Below are positions 19,027 to 28,694 of a stretch of 64,000 bases of DNA, one piece after another; the first letter of the stretch is position 1, and the number at the start of each line of letters is the position of its first letter. The DNA is from Alistipes sp. (GTDB taxonomy: Bacteria; Bacteroidota; Bacteroidia; Bacteroidales; Rikenellaceae), in the NCBI GenBank assembly GCA_017483225.1, contig JAFULF010000002.1:1-64000 (forward strand), in the 5' to 3' direction. The position numbers and the translations under genes are program-made. The notes below the pieces were generated by a model, which was given only the letters and a program-made list of their open reading frames with translations, did not search any database and was not told the DNA's origin.

Positions 19027-20087
19027 TAGCCTCTAACGTATTTATCGTCCTTAAACTTGTTAATATCTCTATCCAGATTATCGAAGAAATCACGAACCGT
19101 GCCGTCGTTGAAGCTCATCTCCACACGCTCGTAGAAGAGTCGCTCACGCAACTGCGCCGGGAAGCGGGTGCTATTCGACAACTTGACGGCATCCTTCTCC
19201 GTGGTGATAATCACGGCATCCGGATTGCGCTCCAATGCCGCCGTAATCATCTTCAAGTCATTGACACGATAGATATGGTGGTCATCGAAGTCGATGCTAT
19301 CAACCACGTTGTATCGCTTACGCATAGCCTCGTTGAAGGCCTCGCTATTGCCCACGCCCGACATAGTGATAACCTTATCGCCTCGGGAGAGGGTCGCACT
19401 TACGCCCTCAAAGACAGGCACCGCCTCGCCTTGACGCAGGCGGGTGAAGTATATGAGCTGTGAAGGCTTCGAGATAAGCCACTTCTTCCAGAGTCGGGTG
19501 TCGAGGGGTTGCATATCCTCCGGACACTTCGCCACGATGAAGTAGTGCGCACGATGCAACGATGCCACATTGTCACGCAACTGCCCCAGAGGCAACAGAT
19601 GGTCGTGGTTGACCGGACGGGTAGCATCGACCATTATGATATTTATGAACGGCTTGACGTGTCGGTGCTGGAAGCCGTCGTCCATAATCACGAGGTCGGT
19701 ATCGGGGTACTCTGCCAGCAGTCGCTCTATACCATAGATGCGGTTCTCGCACACCACCACCGGAATCTGCGGATATTTGCGCTTGATTTGCAGTGGCTCG
19801 TCGCCCACCGACACGTAGGTATCCTCGATGCTCACCTCACGATAGCCCTTGGTCTTGCGGCCGTAGCCTCTCGAAATCACGGCGACATTGCGGCACAGGC
19901 AGTAGCGGGCAAGAAGGGTCTCGACGGCCGGAGTCTTACCGGTACCTCCGACGGTGATATTTCCTACGCAGATGACAGGCACATCGAATGAGCGAGAGTT
20001 GAGCCAACCCAAGTCAAAGAGAAGATTACGAAGACGGATTGCCGCTCCATATATCAACGATGCTATTTTAAGAAAAAACCACTTCAT
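19026..20087 (-). CDS. lpxK: Tetraacyldisaccharide 4'-kinase
   Basis: 353 residues. Inner-membrane-associated kinase that phosphorylates the lipid A precursor at the 4' position. The N-terminal hydrophobic helix (about 1-20) is followed by the Walker A loop GGTGKT (47-52), VISRGYGR, and DDGFQHR, all LpxK signatures. It shows the Gram-negative nature of the organism. The promoter at 20105-20136 lies directly upstream, giving a short leader. Downstream genes overlap or nearly overlap. Confidence 0.95.
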   Translation of the reverse strand: MKWFFLKIASLIYGAAIRLRNLLFDLGWLNSRSFDVPVICVGNITVGGTGKTPAVETLLARYCLCRNVAVISRGYGRKTKGYREVSIEDTYVSVGDEPLQIKRKYPQIPVVVCENRIYGIERLLAEYPDTDLVIMDDGFQHRHVKPFINIIMVDATRPVNHDHLLPLGQLRDNVASLHRAHYFIVAKCPEDMQPLDTRLWKKWLISKPSQLIYFTRLRQGEAVPVFEGVSATLSRGDKVITMSGVGNSEAFNEAMRKRYNVVDSIDFDDHHIYRVNDLKMITAALERNPDAVIITTEKDAVKLSNSTRFPAQLRERLFYERVEMSFNDGTVRDFFDNLDRDINKFKDDKYVRG

Positions 20088-20104
20088 CTCCGCACGGAAT
20101 TTTT

Positions 20105-20136
20105 CAAAGATAGGCAGATTTTTTCAATCAACCAAA
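20105..20136 (-). promoter_or_regulatory. lpxK promoter, TTTG-N20-TATCTTTG (minus strand)
   Basis: On the minus strand TTTG (20136-20133), 20 nt, and TATCTTTG (20112-20105) form a full Bacteroidetes promoter. The -7 box is 17 nt before the lpxK ATG, so the leader is only about ten nucleotides. Confidence 0.75.
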
Positions 20137-20228
20137 TAAAAACAAGTTTTTATTACTTTCTGCGAAGAAATAACCATTATCGATATATTTTTTTCGCAAT
20201 AGTCGCACCTCTTCTGCTCTTTTTTTTA

Positions 20229-20236
20229 TACCTTTG
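20229..20236 (+). promoter_or_regulatory. -7 box (TACCTTTG) immediately before the M23 gene
   Basis: TACCTTTG ends 7 nt before the ATG at 20244. With a start site 5-8 nt past the -7 box, the message would be leaderless or nearly so. The -33 element is not clear. Confidence 0.5.
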
Positions 20237-20243
20237 TTCCAAT

Positions 20244-21491
20244 ATGAAAAGATTTTGTTTGATAGCCGCCCTACTCGTGGCAGCAATATACACAACAGGA
20301 TGCTCCGGCAGGGGCAAAGAGTGCGAGAAAGAGCCAAACCTGCTCTTCGGAATAGATGCCGACCTCTACAACGTAGAGCGTCATACGGTACAGAAAGGCG
20401 ACACTTGGGGGCGCATACTTGACAGCTGCGGCATAACCCTGCAAAAGATTAACCGCCTCGACCAACTCACACGAGAGATTTGCCCGCTACGCACGATTCG
20501 CATAGGCAAGAACTACACGACATTCTCCCGCCCCGACTCCACGGGCGTAGTGCTCGACTATCTGGTCTATGAGAAGAATCTGATTGACTATGTGGTCTTT
20601 GCATTCGTCGGCGACTCGGTAGCGGTACGAGAGGGTGCACGAGAGGTGGAGTTGCGCCGCACAAAAAGCAGCGCCGTGATAGACTCCTCGCTCTGGGGCG
20701 CAATTATGGATGCCGATATGCCTTATGCGCTGGCGGCAGAGATGGAGGATATATACCAGTGGACGGTCGATTTCTTCGGCATCCAGAAGGGCGATAGCTT
20801 CACCGTGATTTACGACGAGAAGTTCATCGACACGCTCTCGGTAGGCATCGGCCGTGTGTGGGGAGCAAAGTTCAACCACGGCGGCAAGGAGATATACGCC
20901 ATACCTTTCCCGCAGGGCGGAAAGGTGCAGTATTGGGAGGCCGACGGAGGCTCTCTGCGCAAGCAGCTGCTCAAAGCCCCTCTGAAATTCACACGCATAT
21001 CTTCGAAGTTCAGCTACGCTCGTCTGCACCCCGTATTAAAGAAGTACCGCCCTCACACCGGCGTAGATTATGCCGCACCGGCAGGCACTCCGGTACGTGC
21101 CGTGGCAGACGGAACGGTGACATTCAAGGGGTACAAGGGGGCCGGTGGCCACACGATATACATCAAGCACCCGGGCAACCTGAAATCGGGATACCTCCAC
21201 CTGCGAGGATATGCCAAGGGCATTGCCGTAGGCAAGCGTGTGTCGCAGGGACAAGTGATTGGCTACGTGGGTAGCACGGGCCGCTCGACTGGCCCACACC
21301 TCGACTTCCGCCTCTGGAAGGGTGGCACCCCGATAAACCCTCTGAAAGTGCCGCAGAAGCCGGCAGAGCCTATCTCGGAGCAGAACAAGGAGAAGTTCGA
21401 GTGGGTGCGTGAGCGTGTGATGGCGGAGCTGAATGGCGAGGTTGCCGACTCGATGCGCATAACGCAACTCGACTCCATAACCATCAACTAA
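20244..21491 (+). CDS. M23-family metallopeptidase lipoprotein with LysM-like segment
   Basis: 415 residues. The lipoprotein signal ends at the Cys of TTGC (about C20), so it is membrane anchored in the envelope. A LysM/OapA-like segment (about 45-95, HTVQKGDTWGRI) precedes a central domain and the C-terminal LytM domain. The zinc site has H271-x3-D275 (HTGVD), but the usual HxH is H352-L-D354, so one His ligand is replaced by Asp. GPHLDF appears in other Bacteroidetes M23 proteins to my recollection. Expected role: peptidoglycan cross-link cleavage at the cell surface side of the wall. Confidence 0.9.
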   Translation: MKRFCLIAALLVAAIYTTGCSGRGKECEKEPNLLFGIDADLYNVERHTVQKGDTWGRILDSCGITLQKINRLDQLTREICPLRTIRIGKNYTTFSRPDSTGVVLDYLVYEKNLIDYVVFAFVGDSVAVREGAREVELRRTKSSAVIDSSLWGAIMDADMPYALAAEMEDIYQWTVDFFGIQKGDSFTVIYDEKFIDTLSVGIGRVWGAKFNHGGKEIYAIPFPQGGKVQYWEADGGSLRKQLLKAPLKFTRISSKFSYARLHPVLKKYRPHTGVDYAAPAGTPVRAVADGTVTFKGYKGAGGHTIYIKHPGNLKSGYLHLRGYAKGIAVGKRVSQGQVIGYVGSTGRSTGPHLDFRLWKGGTPINPLKVPQKPAEPISEQNKEKFEWVRERVMAELNGEVADSMRITQLDSITIN

Positions 21492-21506
21492 CGCAGGGAG
21501 GGGGCA

Positions 21507-21920
21507 ATGGAGGCTATGGAGGAGCGCATTGTAAAGTTCATCAAGCGACACCACGTTCTCACGTTGGCGACGACGGTGGATGGCACACCCTACTGTGCCG
21601 CCTGCTTCTACGCCTATGATGCGGAGCGCAACCTGCTGATATTCACCTCGGACAACCACACTCGCCACGCTACGGAGATGGCGGCAAATGCACGTGTTGC
21701 CTGCGCCATAACCCTCGAAACACGTATCGTAGGCAGGGTGCAGGGTGTACAGATTTGCGGCACGGCACGTCAGGGCGACGAGCAGGCACGCCGCAGTTAC
21801 ATCAAACGCTTCCCGTATGCGGCGGCGGCACCACTTCAAATATGGGTCGTAGAGCCCAATTTCGTTAAACTTACCGACAATACGCTCGGCTTTGGCAAGA
21901 AGTTGATATGGAGAAAATAA
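21507..21920 (+). CDS. Pyridoxamine 5'-phosphate oxidase-like FMN-binding protein
   Basis: 137 residues, split-barrel PNPOx-like fold. The N-terminal helix and LATTVDGTPYCAACFYAYD, then LLIFTSDNHTRHATEMAANARVACAI, match YhbP-type proteins of this superfamily. It is likely to bind a flavin or be a general reductase-like protein; the substrate is unknown. The ispD ORF starts 13 nt before its stop in another frame, so translational coupling is likely. I cannot tell whether it is related to isoprenoid synthesis. Confidence 0.78.
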   Translation: MEAMEERIVKFIKRHHVLTLATTVDGTPYCAACFYAYDAERNLLIFTSDNHTRHATEMAANARVACAITLETRIVGRVQGVQICGTARQGDEQARRSYIKRFPYAAAAPLQIWVVEPNFVKLTDNTLGFGKKLIWRK

Positions 21921-22639
21921 AGGAGGAGATAACTCGTGGTATAGTCATCGTGGCCGGTGGCATAGGCAGCCGTATGGGGAGCGCAATCCCGAAGCAGTTC
22001 GCCCTCGTAGGGGGTGAGCCGGTGTTGGTGCGCACAATAAACGCCTTCGCCACGACGTTTCCTACGTCGAAGATAGTCGTCGTGCTGCCCGCCTCGCAGA
22101 TAGCCTTCTGGAAGAACCTCTCGGCCCGCTTTACCGTAGCACGCCACTCGGTGGTCGAGGGTGGAGAGCAACGCTTCCACTCCGTGCAGCGTGGCATCGA
22201 GGCATTGAGCGGTGCCGTAGATTATATAGCCATACACGACGGCGTGAGGCCATTCGTGTCACGACAGATGATTAAGCGTGTGGCGGAGTGTGCCGAGCGC
22301 ACGGGTACCGCCGTGCCGGTAGTGCATCCCGTGGACTCGTTCCGCATAGAGAGGGAGGATGGCTCGTCGCAGCAGATTGACCGCTCGCCACTGCGCATCG
22401 TGCAGACACCCCAGATATTTGAGGCGGGTCTGATTCGTGCGGCATACGACACGGAGTACGACAAGGCATTTACCGACGACTCGTCGGTCGTGGAGCGAGT
22501 CTTGGGCTACAAGGTAACTCTCTGTGAAGGAGAGCGTTCCAACATAAAGATTACAACCCCCGAAGACTTGGCATTCGGCGAGGCTATCCTCCGTATGCAG
22601 AGCGACAAGGAGGCAAACGAGGAGGCAGACAGAGAGTAA
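21908..22639 (+). CDS. ispD: 2-C-methyl-D-erythritol 4-phosphate cytidylyltransferase
   Basis: 243 residues. Forms CDP-methylerythritol from MEP and CTP in the non-mevalonate isoprenoid pathway. The nucleotide-binding motif VAGGIGSRMGSAIPKQF and VARHSVVEGGEQRFHSVQRG, IHDGVRPFVS and TDDSSVVE segments are typical. Other MEP genes are outside the window. It overlaps the PNPOx gene by 13 nt and is followed after 2 nt by a small membrane protein. Confidence 0.95.
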   Translation: MEKIKEEITRGIVIVAGGIGSRMGSAIPKQFALVGGEPVLVRTINAFATTFPTSKIVVVLPASQIAFWKNLSARFTVARHSVVEGGEQRFHSVQRGIEALSGAVDYIAIHDGVRPFVSRQMIKRVAECAERTGTAVPVVHPVDSFRIEREDGSSQQIDRSPLRIVQTPQIFEAGLIRAAYDTEYDKAFTDDSSVVERVLGYKVTLCEGERSNIKITTPEDLAFGEAILRMQSDKEANEEADRE

Positions 22640-22641
22640 CG

Positions 22642-23160
22642 ATGCAACAATACAAGTATAAACCCGACGCAAACACGTGGTACTGGACCATAGCGCACTT
22701 TATCGCCTTTGGCTCCATTGCTACGGGTATATTTATGGTATATGACGGAGGGTATATGCTTGCGTGGGTGGTTGCACTCTCCATCGCCATCATAGCCCTG
22801 ATGGCCCTCTCGATACCTCGGCGCATAGTTGCCGATGAGGAGGCGTTGGAGATATACTGCATCAGCGACTTCACCTCCATACCATACGAGAGCATCAGCT
22901 CGGCACGAGAGGTTACCCAGAAGGAGATGCTGCTGATGGTGCCTATATTTGCAGGCGTGGGATTCTTCGGCTACTACGGCTGCTTCCTCAACCTGCGCAA
23001 GTGGGAGTTGGTGAAGATTTACGCCTCACGTTGGAGCAACTTCGTGGAGGTCACGGATAAATGCGAGGAGCGATACTACCTCTCGTGCGACAATCCACAG
23101 GAACTGGTGGCTCTGATAAACACACACATAACATCGAACAATGAACAGAAATCTGCTTAA
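22642..23160 (+). CDS. Small membrane protein with bacterial PH-like domain
   Basis: 172 residues. Two N-terminal membrane helices (about 15-36 and 40-57) lead into a soluble region (about 60-165) with the beta pattern of bacterial PH/DUF304-like domains (EEALEIYCISDFTSIPYESISSA). I do not recognise a named family with confidence. Its last 20 nt overlap the start of the membrane-bound LytTR regulator gene, so the two are likely co-translated; a sensory or anti-regulatory partnership is possible, but only inferred. Confidence 0.65.
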   Translation: MQQYKYKPDANTWYWTIAHFIAFGSIATGIFMVYDGGYMLAWVVALSIAIIALMALSIPRRIVADEEALEIYCISDFTSIPYESISSAREVTQKEMLLMVPIFAGVGFFGYYGCFLNLRKWELVKIYASRWSNFVEVTDKCEERYYLSCDNPQELVALINTHITSNNEQKSA

Positions 23161-24037
23161 TAGGAACGTGCCGGGTCTGATATTCAGTTACAGGCGACAG
23201 CTGGGCATCATCTTCTGGATGATGGTTGCCGCCGTGCTCTTTATCATCATCTTCAAGCCGTTCAACATCTATGAGAAGCTCGACCTGCAACAGATGATGG
23301 AGATGTCGTCGTTCATCACGTCACAGCAGGATGCCTATTGGGTGGCACTGACAACCATCGTAGCCATAGCGGCGGCCGTGGTGACGCTCTCCCGACTGAT
23401 TATGGTGCGCTATAAGCACTACGACAACGCCCTGACCTACCGCTGGTATCTTATGTGGTGCTGCGTGGAGTTCGTCTTCGTTGCACTCTTTATAACGATA
23501 TGCTCGGCACTGATGTTCCACCACGGATACGGCAGCGCACTGCGACTCTTCTTCGACGTGCTGGGTCGAGCAAGCTGCATATTGTCGATACCGTATAGTT
23601 TCTGCATACTATATATTATAATCATAGACAAGTCGTTGCAGTTGAAGGCACTGCGAGAGAGCATCGACAAGGAGGAGGCTACGCTCCAAAAGTCATACGT
23701 GCTCTTCTACGACGACCGTGACGAGATGCGTCTGTCGGTAAAGCGTGAGGATGTGATACTCATCGAGTCGGCCGACAACTACATCTGCGTATGGTATATG
23801 AACAACGACACGGTAAAGAAGTGTATGATTCGCAACACGATGAAGCGACTGACAAAGCAGTTCGAAGAGAGCTGTATCCGCCGTTGCCACCGCTCCTATA
23901 TGATAAATATGGAGCGAGTGAAGGTACTGCGCCGTGACAAGGATGGGGTGTTTATCGAGTTCGGCATCGAGGGTGTCTTCGATGTGCCGATATCCCGCAC
24001 CTACATAAGCGATGTCACCTCTTGGCTTATGAAATAA
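23141..24037 (+). CDS. Membrane-anchored LytTR-domain transcription regulator
   Basis: 298 residues. About four membrane helices (about 20-45, 65-85, 100-125, 133-160) occupy the N-terminal half; the C-terminal 100 residues are a LytTR DNA-binding domain (VKREDVILIESADNYICVWYM, CHRSYMINMERV, ISRTYI). There is no response-regulator receiver domain, so it is not a classical two-component regulator; DNA binding from the membrane is inferred. Its start overlaps the preceding membrane protein gene by 20 nt. Target genes are unknown. Confidence 0.85.
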   Translation: MNRNLLNRNVPGLIFSYRRQLGIIFWMMVAAVLFIIIFKPFNIYEKLDLQQMMEMSSFITSQQDAYWVALTTIVAIAAAVVTLSRLIMVRYKHYDNALTYRWYLMWCCVEFVFVALFITICSALMFHHGYGSALRLFFDVLGRASCILSIPYSFCILYIIIIDKSLQLKALRESIDKEEATLQKSYVLFYDDRDEMRLSVKREDVILIESADNYICVWYMNNDTVKKCMIRNTMKRLTKQFEESCIRRCHRSYMINMERVKVLRRDKDGVFIEFGIEGVFDVPISRTYISDVTSWLMK

Positions 24038-24062
24038 CAACCAAAAAACAACTATCAATAAT

Positions 24063-25700
24063 ATGATTCATTACTTAACACGATTTACAGAGGCCGCACA
24101 AAACAATTGGCACAAGCCTGCCGTGTGCGACTATCGAGGCGACACCTTCCTCTATGCCGACGTTGCGACACATATTGCCAAGCTGCATATCCTCTTTGAG
24201 AACGCAGGCGTTAAGCAGGGCGACAAGGTTGCCATCTGCGCCAACAACACCGCTCGCTGGGCAATATCCTACCTCGCCATTGTATCATATCGTGCCGTGG
24301 CGGTGCCTATCCTTACGGGATTCACACCCGGCAACCTGCAAAAGTTGGTTGCACACTCCGACAGCGTAGTCCTCTTTACCGAGCAGAAGACTTGGGAGGC
24401 TATGGATGTGGAGCAGATGCCGGACCTGCTGGCGACAATCTGCATCGAGAACTTCTCCTGCCCGTGGTCACGCAACGACATCTTGAAGGATGTTGCGCCT
24501 AATATCCAACAACTCTTCCGTGACAAGTATCCGCAAGGAATGAAGCGCACGCTCATCAAGTACGACCTTGGCGAGCCTGACGAGCTCAACACTATCAGCT
24601 ACACCTCCGGAACGACCTCCTCGCCAAAGGGCATTATGCTCTCCAACAAGAACATATCGTCGAACATCACCTTTGGCGTGAATCGTATCCAGATGCCGAG
24701 AGACTCCCGCATCGTGTCGATGCTCCCGCTGGCACACCTCTACGGCCTTGCCTTCGAGTTCATCTACCCTATCTGCTCCGGCGCAACCATCTACTTCCTC
24801 GGCAAGACACCAAGCCCGAGCCTGCTGATGCAGGCCTTTGCCGACGTGCATCCGTATATGCTTATCACGGTGCCGCTCGTGTTGGAGAAGATTATGCGCA
24901 ACAAGGTTATGCCGGCACTCGAAAAGCCTCTGCTCAAAGCGGGCTTGAAGATTCCGGGACTGCGCCAGCTCATCTACTCCAAGATTCGCAATCAGGTGCT
25001 TGGAGCCTTCGGTGGCAATATGAAGCATATCATCATCGGCGGAGCTGCCATAAGCGGCCCTATCGAGGTGTTACTCAAACAGATACGTCTGCCATACACC
25101 GTGGGCTACGGTATGACCGAGTGCGCCCCGCTTATCGGCTATGAGGATTGGTACGACTTTGCCATCCGCTCGTGCGGAAAGCCTGTCGATGGTATGGAGG
25201 TACGTATCGACTCGTCAGACCCGCAGAATGTCGTGGGCGAGATTCAGGTATGTGGCGACAATGTGATGCTCGGCTACTACAAGCAGCCGGAGGCTACTCG
25301 TGCAGCATTCACCGACGACGGATTTATGCGTACCGGCGACCTCGGCGTGATAGACAAGTACGGAAATATCTACATCAAGGGTCGCTCCAAGAATATGATT
25401 CTGACCTCCAACGGACAGAACATCTATCCGGAGGAGATTGAGGAGCAACTCAATATGATGCCTCACGTGCGAGAGTCAATCATCATCGAGCGCAAGAACC
25501 ATATCGTTGCCATCGTCGCCACCGACAACGACGACAGCAACCCTCTCTCGCTCACACAGTTGAAGACGATTATGAAGTCCAACCTCATTATGCTCAACCA
25601 GAAGTTGCCATCCTACTCGCAGGTGGCCGACATCGAGATTTTGGAGGACGACTTCGAGCGCACACCGAAGAACTCAATCAAGCGATTTATGTACAAATAG
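24063..25700 (+). CDS. Acyl-CoA synthetase / AMP-binding protein
   Basis: 545 residues, ANL superfamily. AMP-binding P-loop YTSGTTSSPKGIML, YGMTECAPLIGY (A5), RTGDLG (A7), GRSKNMILTSNGQNIYPEEIE (A8) and C-terminal Lys in TPKNSIKRF (A10) are all in place. Most like long-chain fatty-acid-CoA ligases; it would activate a carboxylate with ATP and join it to CoA. The fatty-acid type is not deducible. A terminator with a T tail follows 22 nt after the stop. Confidence 0.9.
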   Translation: MIHYLTRFTEAAQNNWHKPAVCDYRGDTFLYADVATHIAKLHILFENAGVKQGDKVAICANNTARWAISYLAIVSYRAVAVPILTGFTPGNLQKLVAHSDSVVLFTEQKTWEAMDVEQMPDLLATICIENFSCPWSRNDILKDVAPNIQQLFRDKYPQGMKRTLIKYDLGEPDELNTISYTSGTTSSPKGIMLSNKNISSNITFGVNRIQMPRDSRIVSMLPLAHLYGLAFEFIYPICSGATIYFLGKTPSPSLLMQAFADVHPYMLITVPLVLEKIMRNKVMPALEKPLLKAGLKIPGLRQLIYSKIRNQVLGAFGGNMKHIIIGGAAISGPIEVLLKQIRLPYTVGYGMTECAPLIGYEDWYDFAIRSCGKPVDGMEVRIDSSDPQNVVGEIQVCGDNVMLGYYKQPEATRAAFTDDGFMRTGDLGVIDKYGNIYIKGRSKNMILTSNGQNIYPEEIEEQLNMMPHVRESIIIERKNHIVAIVATDNDDSNPLSLTQLKTIMKSNLIMLNQKLPSYSQVADIEILEDDFERTPKNSIKRFMYK

Positions 25701-25721
25701 TCCATCTGGCGCTGTTACAAA

Positions 25722-25755
25722 AAAAATCCGCAAGCCGTATGACTTGCGGATTTTT
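25722..25755. terminator. Bidirectional hairpin terminator
   Basis: AAAAATCCGCAAG (25722-25734) pairs with CTTGCGGATTTTT (25743-25755) around an 8-nt loop. The A and T tails flank the GC stem, as needed for both convergent genes (acyl-CoA synthetase + and valS -). Confidence 0.85.
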
Positions 25756-25773
25756 CATTATCGCTCTCCCTCG

Positions 25774-28401
25774 CTATTTCAGCGCAGCGAGCTGCTCCTT
25801 GATAGCGGCAATCTTTGCCTCCGCATCCGACTGCTTGGCACGCTCGTTGGCAACCACCTGCGCAGGTGCAGAGTTCACAAATCGCTCATTCGACAACTTC
25901 TTCATCACCGAGGCGAGGAAGCCCTCGTAGTATGCCAAATCCTTTTCGAGCTTGGCAACCTCCTCCTCAACATTCACATTGTCACCCATAGGGATAAAGT
26001 ACTGCGTAGTCTTGACAATGAAGCCGGCATCGGTAGGGTTCTTCTCGGTCACTGTCGTCACGGCCGAGAGGTTACCCATCTTGCGCAGCACAGCCTCGAA
26101 CTCCGAAGGGTAGTTTTCGTCCACCACAACCTTCAACTCTACGGCCTCCTTCTGCGGGAGATTCTTCTGCTTGCGGATGTTACGGATGGCCGACACAGCC
26201 TCCTGCAACAGCGCAAAGCGTGCGAGCAACGCACCATCTGCCTCCTCCGCCTTCGGCATCGAGGCAACCATAATCGACTCGCCCTCCTTACGCTCGGCCA
26301 AATCCTGCCAAATCTCCTCCGTAACAAACGGCATAAACGGATGCAGGACAAGCATCAACTGCTCGAAGAAGTTCTTGGTCTCGGCGATGGTCTGCGCATC
26401 GGCAGGCTGGCCGTATGCAGGCTTCACGATTTCGAGATACCAGCCGCTGAAATCGTCCCAGAAGAGTTTATAAGCCACCATCAGCGCCTCCGAGATGCGG
26501 TACGAACGGAAGTTCTCCTCTATCTCGGCAAGAGCTGCGTTGAGCTTTGCACGGAACCAAGCCACCGCAGCGGCGTTGTTCTCGCTCTGTGCGAGGCTCT
26601 CATCCACATTCCAGCCATTGATAAGGCGGTATGCATTCCAAATCTTGTTACCGAAGTTACGGCCCTGCTCGCAGAGTGCATCGTCGAACATCAGGTCATT
26701 ACCTGCGCTCGAACAGAGCATCATAGCCACACGTACACCGTCGGCACCATACTGCGCAATCAGGTCGAGTGGGTCCGGCGAGTTACCGAGCTGCTTCGAC
26801 ATCTTGCGGCCAATCTTATCACGCACGATACCCGTGAAATATACGTTGCGGAACGGCATCTCGCCACGATACTCATATCCCGCCATAATCATACGTGCCA
26901 CCCAGAAGAAGATGATATCCGGACCGGTCACAAGGTCGTTGGTCGGGTAGTAATACTTAATCTCCTCGTTGTCAGGGTTGCGGATGCCGTCGAAGACCGA
27001 GATAGGCCACAACCAAGATGAGAACCATGTATCCAATACATCCTCATCCTGACGCAGGTCGGCAAGCGTGAGTGACGTATCGCCCGACTTCTGCTGTGCA
27101 AGCAGCAGAGCCTCCTCGGCGGTCTCGGCAACCACGTAGCCACCCTTTGGCAGGTAGTATGCAGGGATACGCTGACCCCACCACAGCTGACGGGAGATAC
27201 ACCAATCCTTGATATTCTCCATCCAGTGGCGATATGTGTTCTTGTACTTCTCAGGCACAAAGCGGATTACGTCCTCCAAGACAGCCTTGGTAGCCGGCTC
27301 GGCAATCTCCTGCATCGACATAAACCACTGCATCGAGAGTTTTGGCTCGATGGCCACGCCGGTACGCTCCGAGTAGCCCACATTGTTGGTGTATGCCTCG
27401 GTCTTTTCGAGCAGGCCGGCAGCCTCCAAATCCCTCTCAATCTGCTTACGGCACTCGAAGCGGTCAACGCCGACGTACATACCCACCTTGTCGTTGATGG
27501 TGCCGTCGTCGTTGAAGATGTCGATGGTCTCCAAGCCGAACTTCTCGCCGAGCATATAGTCGTTGACATCGTGGGCAGGCGTAACCTTCAAGGCTCCCGT
27601 ACCGAACTCTATATCCACGTACTCGTCACGGATAATCGGAATCGAGCGGCCCACCAGAGGCACGATGACACGTGCACCCTCCGGAATGTCGGCATAGCGA
27701 GGGTCGTTAGGATTAAGACATACGGCAGTATCGCCCAAGATGGTCTCGGGGCGGGTTGTAGCAACGATGATATTACGGTCGCTACCCTCCAACTTATAGC
27801 GCAGGTAGTAGAGTTTTCCCTGCGACTCCTTGTATATCACCTCCTCGTCGGAGAGGGCCGTCTTTGCCGACGGGTCCCAGTGCACCATACGCACACCTCG
27901 GTAGATTTTGCCCTTGCTGTAGAGGTCGCAGAACACCTTGATAACGCCCTCGGTGCGAGGCTCATCCATAGTGAAGCAGGTACGCTCCCAGTCGCACGAA
28001 GCACCGAGTTTACGCAGCTGTTTGAGGATGATGCCGCCGTGCTTCTCCTTCCACTCCCAAGCGTGGGCGAGGAACTCGTCACGTGTGAGCGATGCCTTGT
28101 CGATACCCTCGGCTTTGAGCTTCGCTACCACCTTCGCCTCGGTAGCAATCGAGGCGTGGTCGGTACCCGGCACCCAGCAGGCATTCTTGCCAAGCATACG
28201 GGCACGGCGCACCAATACATCCTGCAAGGTGTTGTTGAGCATATGGCCCATATGCAACATACCCGTTACGTTTGGTGGCGGGATTACGATTGTGTATGGC
28301 TCACGCTCATCTGGCTCGGAATGGAAGAGGTTGTGGTCGCTCCAATAGTCGTACCACTTCTGTTCAATCTCCTGCGGAGAGTACTTGTCTGCAATCTGCA
28401 T
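25774..28401 (-). CDS. valS: Valyl-tRNA synthetase
   Basis: 875 residues, class I synthetase. HIGH-type motif is HMGH (50-53, in [13 protein letters not shown]), and the KMSKS loop reads KMSKQ ([14 protein letters not shown]). The editing domain, the anticodon-binding region and a C-terminal coiled coil ([19 protein letters not shown] onward) follow. The frame is open with a GTG 14 residues upstream, but [10 protein letters not shown] at 28401 matches the family start. A full promoter lies about 61 nt upstream. Confidence 0.97.
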   Translation of the reverse strand: MQIADKYSPQEIEQKWYDYWSDHNLFHSEPDEREPYTIVIPPPNVTGMLHMGHMLNNTLQDVLVRRARMLGKNACWVPGTDHASIATEAKVVAKLKAEGIDKASLTRDEFLAHAWEWKEKHGGIILKQLRKLGASCDWERTCFTMDEPRTEGVIKVFCDLYSKGKIYRGVRMVHWDPSAKTALSDEEVIYKESQGKLYYLRYKLEGSDRNIIVATTRPETILGDTAVCLNPNDPRYADIPEGARVIVPLVGRSIPIIRDEYVDIEFGTGALKVTPAHDVNDYMLGEKFGLETIDIFNDDGTINDKVGMYVGVDRFECRKQIERDLEAAGLLEKTEAYTNNVGYSERTGVAIEPKLSMQWFMSMQEIAEPATKAVLEDVIRFVPEKYKNTYRHWMENIKDWCISRQLWWGQRIPAYYLPKGGYVVAETAEEALLLAQQKSGDTSLTLADLRQDEDVLDTWFSSWLWPISVFDGIRNPDNEEIKYYYPTNDLVTGPDIIFFWVARMIMAGYEYRGEMPFRNVYFTGIVRDKIGRKMSKQLGNSPDPLDLIAQYGADGVRVAMMLCSSAGNDLMFDDALCEQGRNFGNKIWNAYRLINGWNVDESLAQSENNAAAVAWFRAKLNAALAEIEENFRSYRISEALMVAYKLFWDDFSGWYLEIVKPAYGQPADAQTIAETKNFFEQLMLVLHPFMPFVTEEIWQDLAERKEGESIMVASMPKAEEADGALLARFALLQEAVSAIRNIRKQKNLPQKEAVELKVVVDENYPSEFEAVLRKMGNLSAVTTVTEKNPTDAGFIVKTTQYFIPMGDNVNVEEEVAKLEKDLAYYEGFLASVMKKLSNERFVNSAPAQVVANERAKQSDAEAKIAAIKEQLAALK

Positions 28402-28461
28402 AGTTTTATCTTTTTTAATCTTTCGAATCGTAGTTTTACGCACACTGTGCGTTTAATCCTA

Positions 28462-28492
28462 CAAAGGTAGGCTATAAAATTAAAAAATCAAA
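28462..28492 (-). promoter_or_regulatory. valS promoter, TTTG-N19-TACCTTTG (minus strand)
   Basis: Minus-strand TTTG (28492-28489), 19 nt and TACCTTTG (28469-28462) fit the Bacteroidetes consensus exactly. The leader to the valS ATG is about 55 nt; no T-box specifier structure was identifiable in it. Confidence 0.8.
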
Positions 28493-28573
28493 ACTTACGC
28501 ACCGCAAAAACATCTTTTGTATATTGATAAACGAATGTGCCGAAAAATATTTTTATTTATAAAATAAAAAGCA

Positions 28574-28581
28574 TAACTTTG
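28574..28581 (+). promoter_or_regulatory. -7 box (TAACTTTG) for the small ORF/surface-protein transcript
   Basis: TAACTTTG fits TAnnTTTG; a T-rich TTTT is at the -33 position (28551-28554), one base off TTTG. It precedes a leader of about 110 nt to the small ORF at 28695 and is the only promoter signal seen for the surface-protein gene. Confidence 0.6.
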
Positions 28582-28694
28582 TGCCGAAAATGCCTCTATG
28601 GCAAGGATGTTGCTCGTAAGGCATTGATAATGTGACGAAAAGAACGAAACAAACACAATATTAACTTAACTAAAATTCATTAAACTCAAACAGT

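Noticed and set aside
28402-28461. T-box leader for valS
   Set aside because: The leader after the predicted start site is about 55 nt, too short for a T-box, and T-boxes are rare outside Firmicutes and some Actinobacteria.
25744-28470. Two long plus-strand open frames opposite valS
   Set aside because: valS on the minus strand shows both class I synthetase motifs; the antisense frames have no domain.
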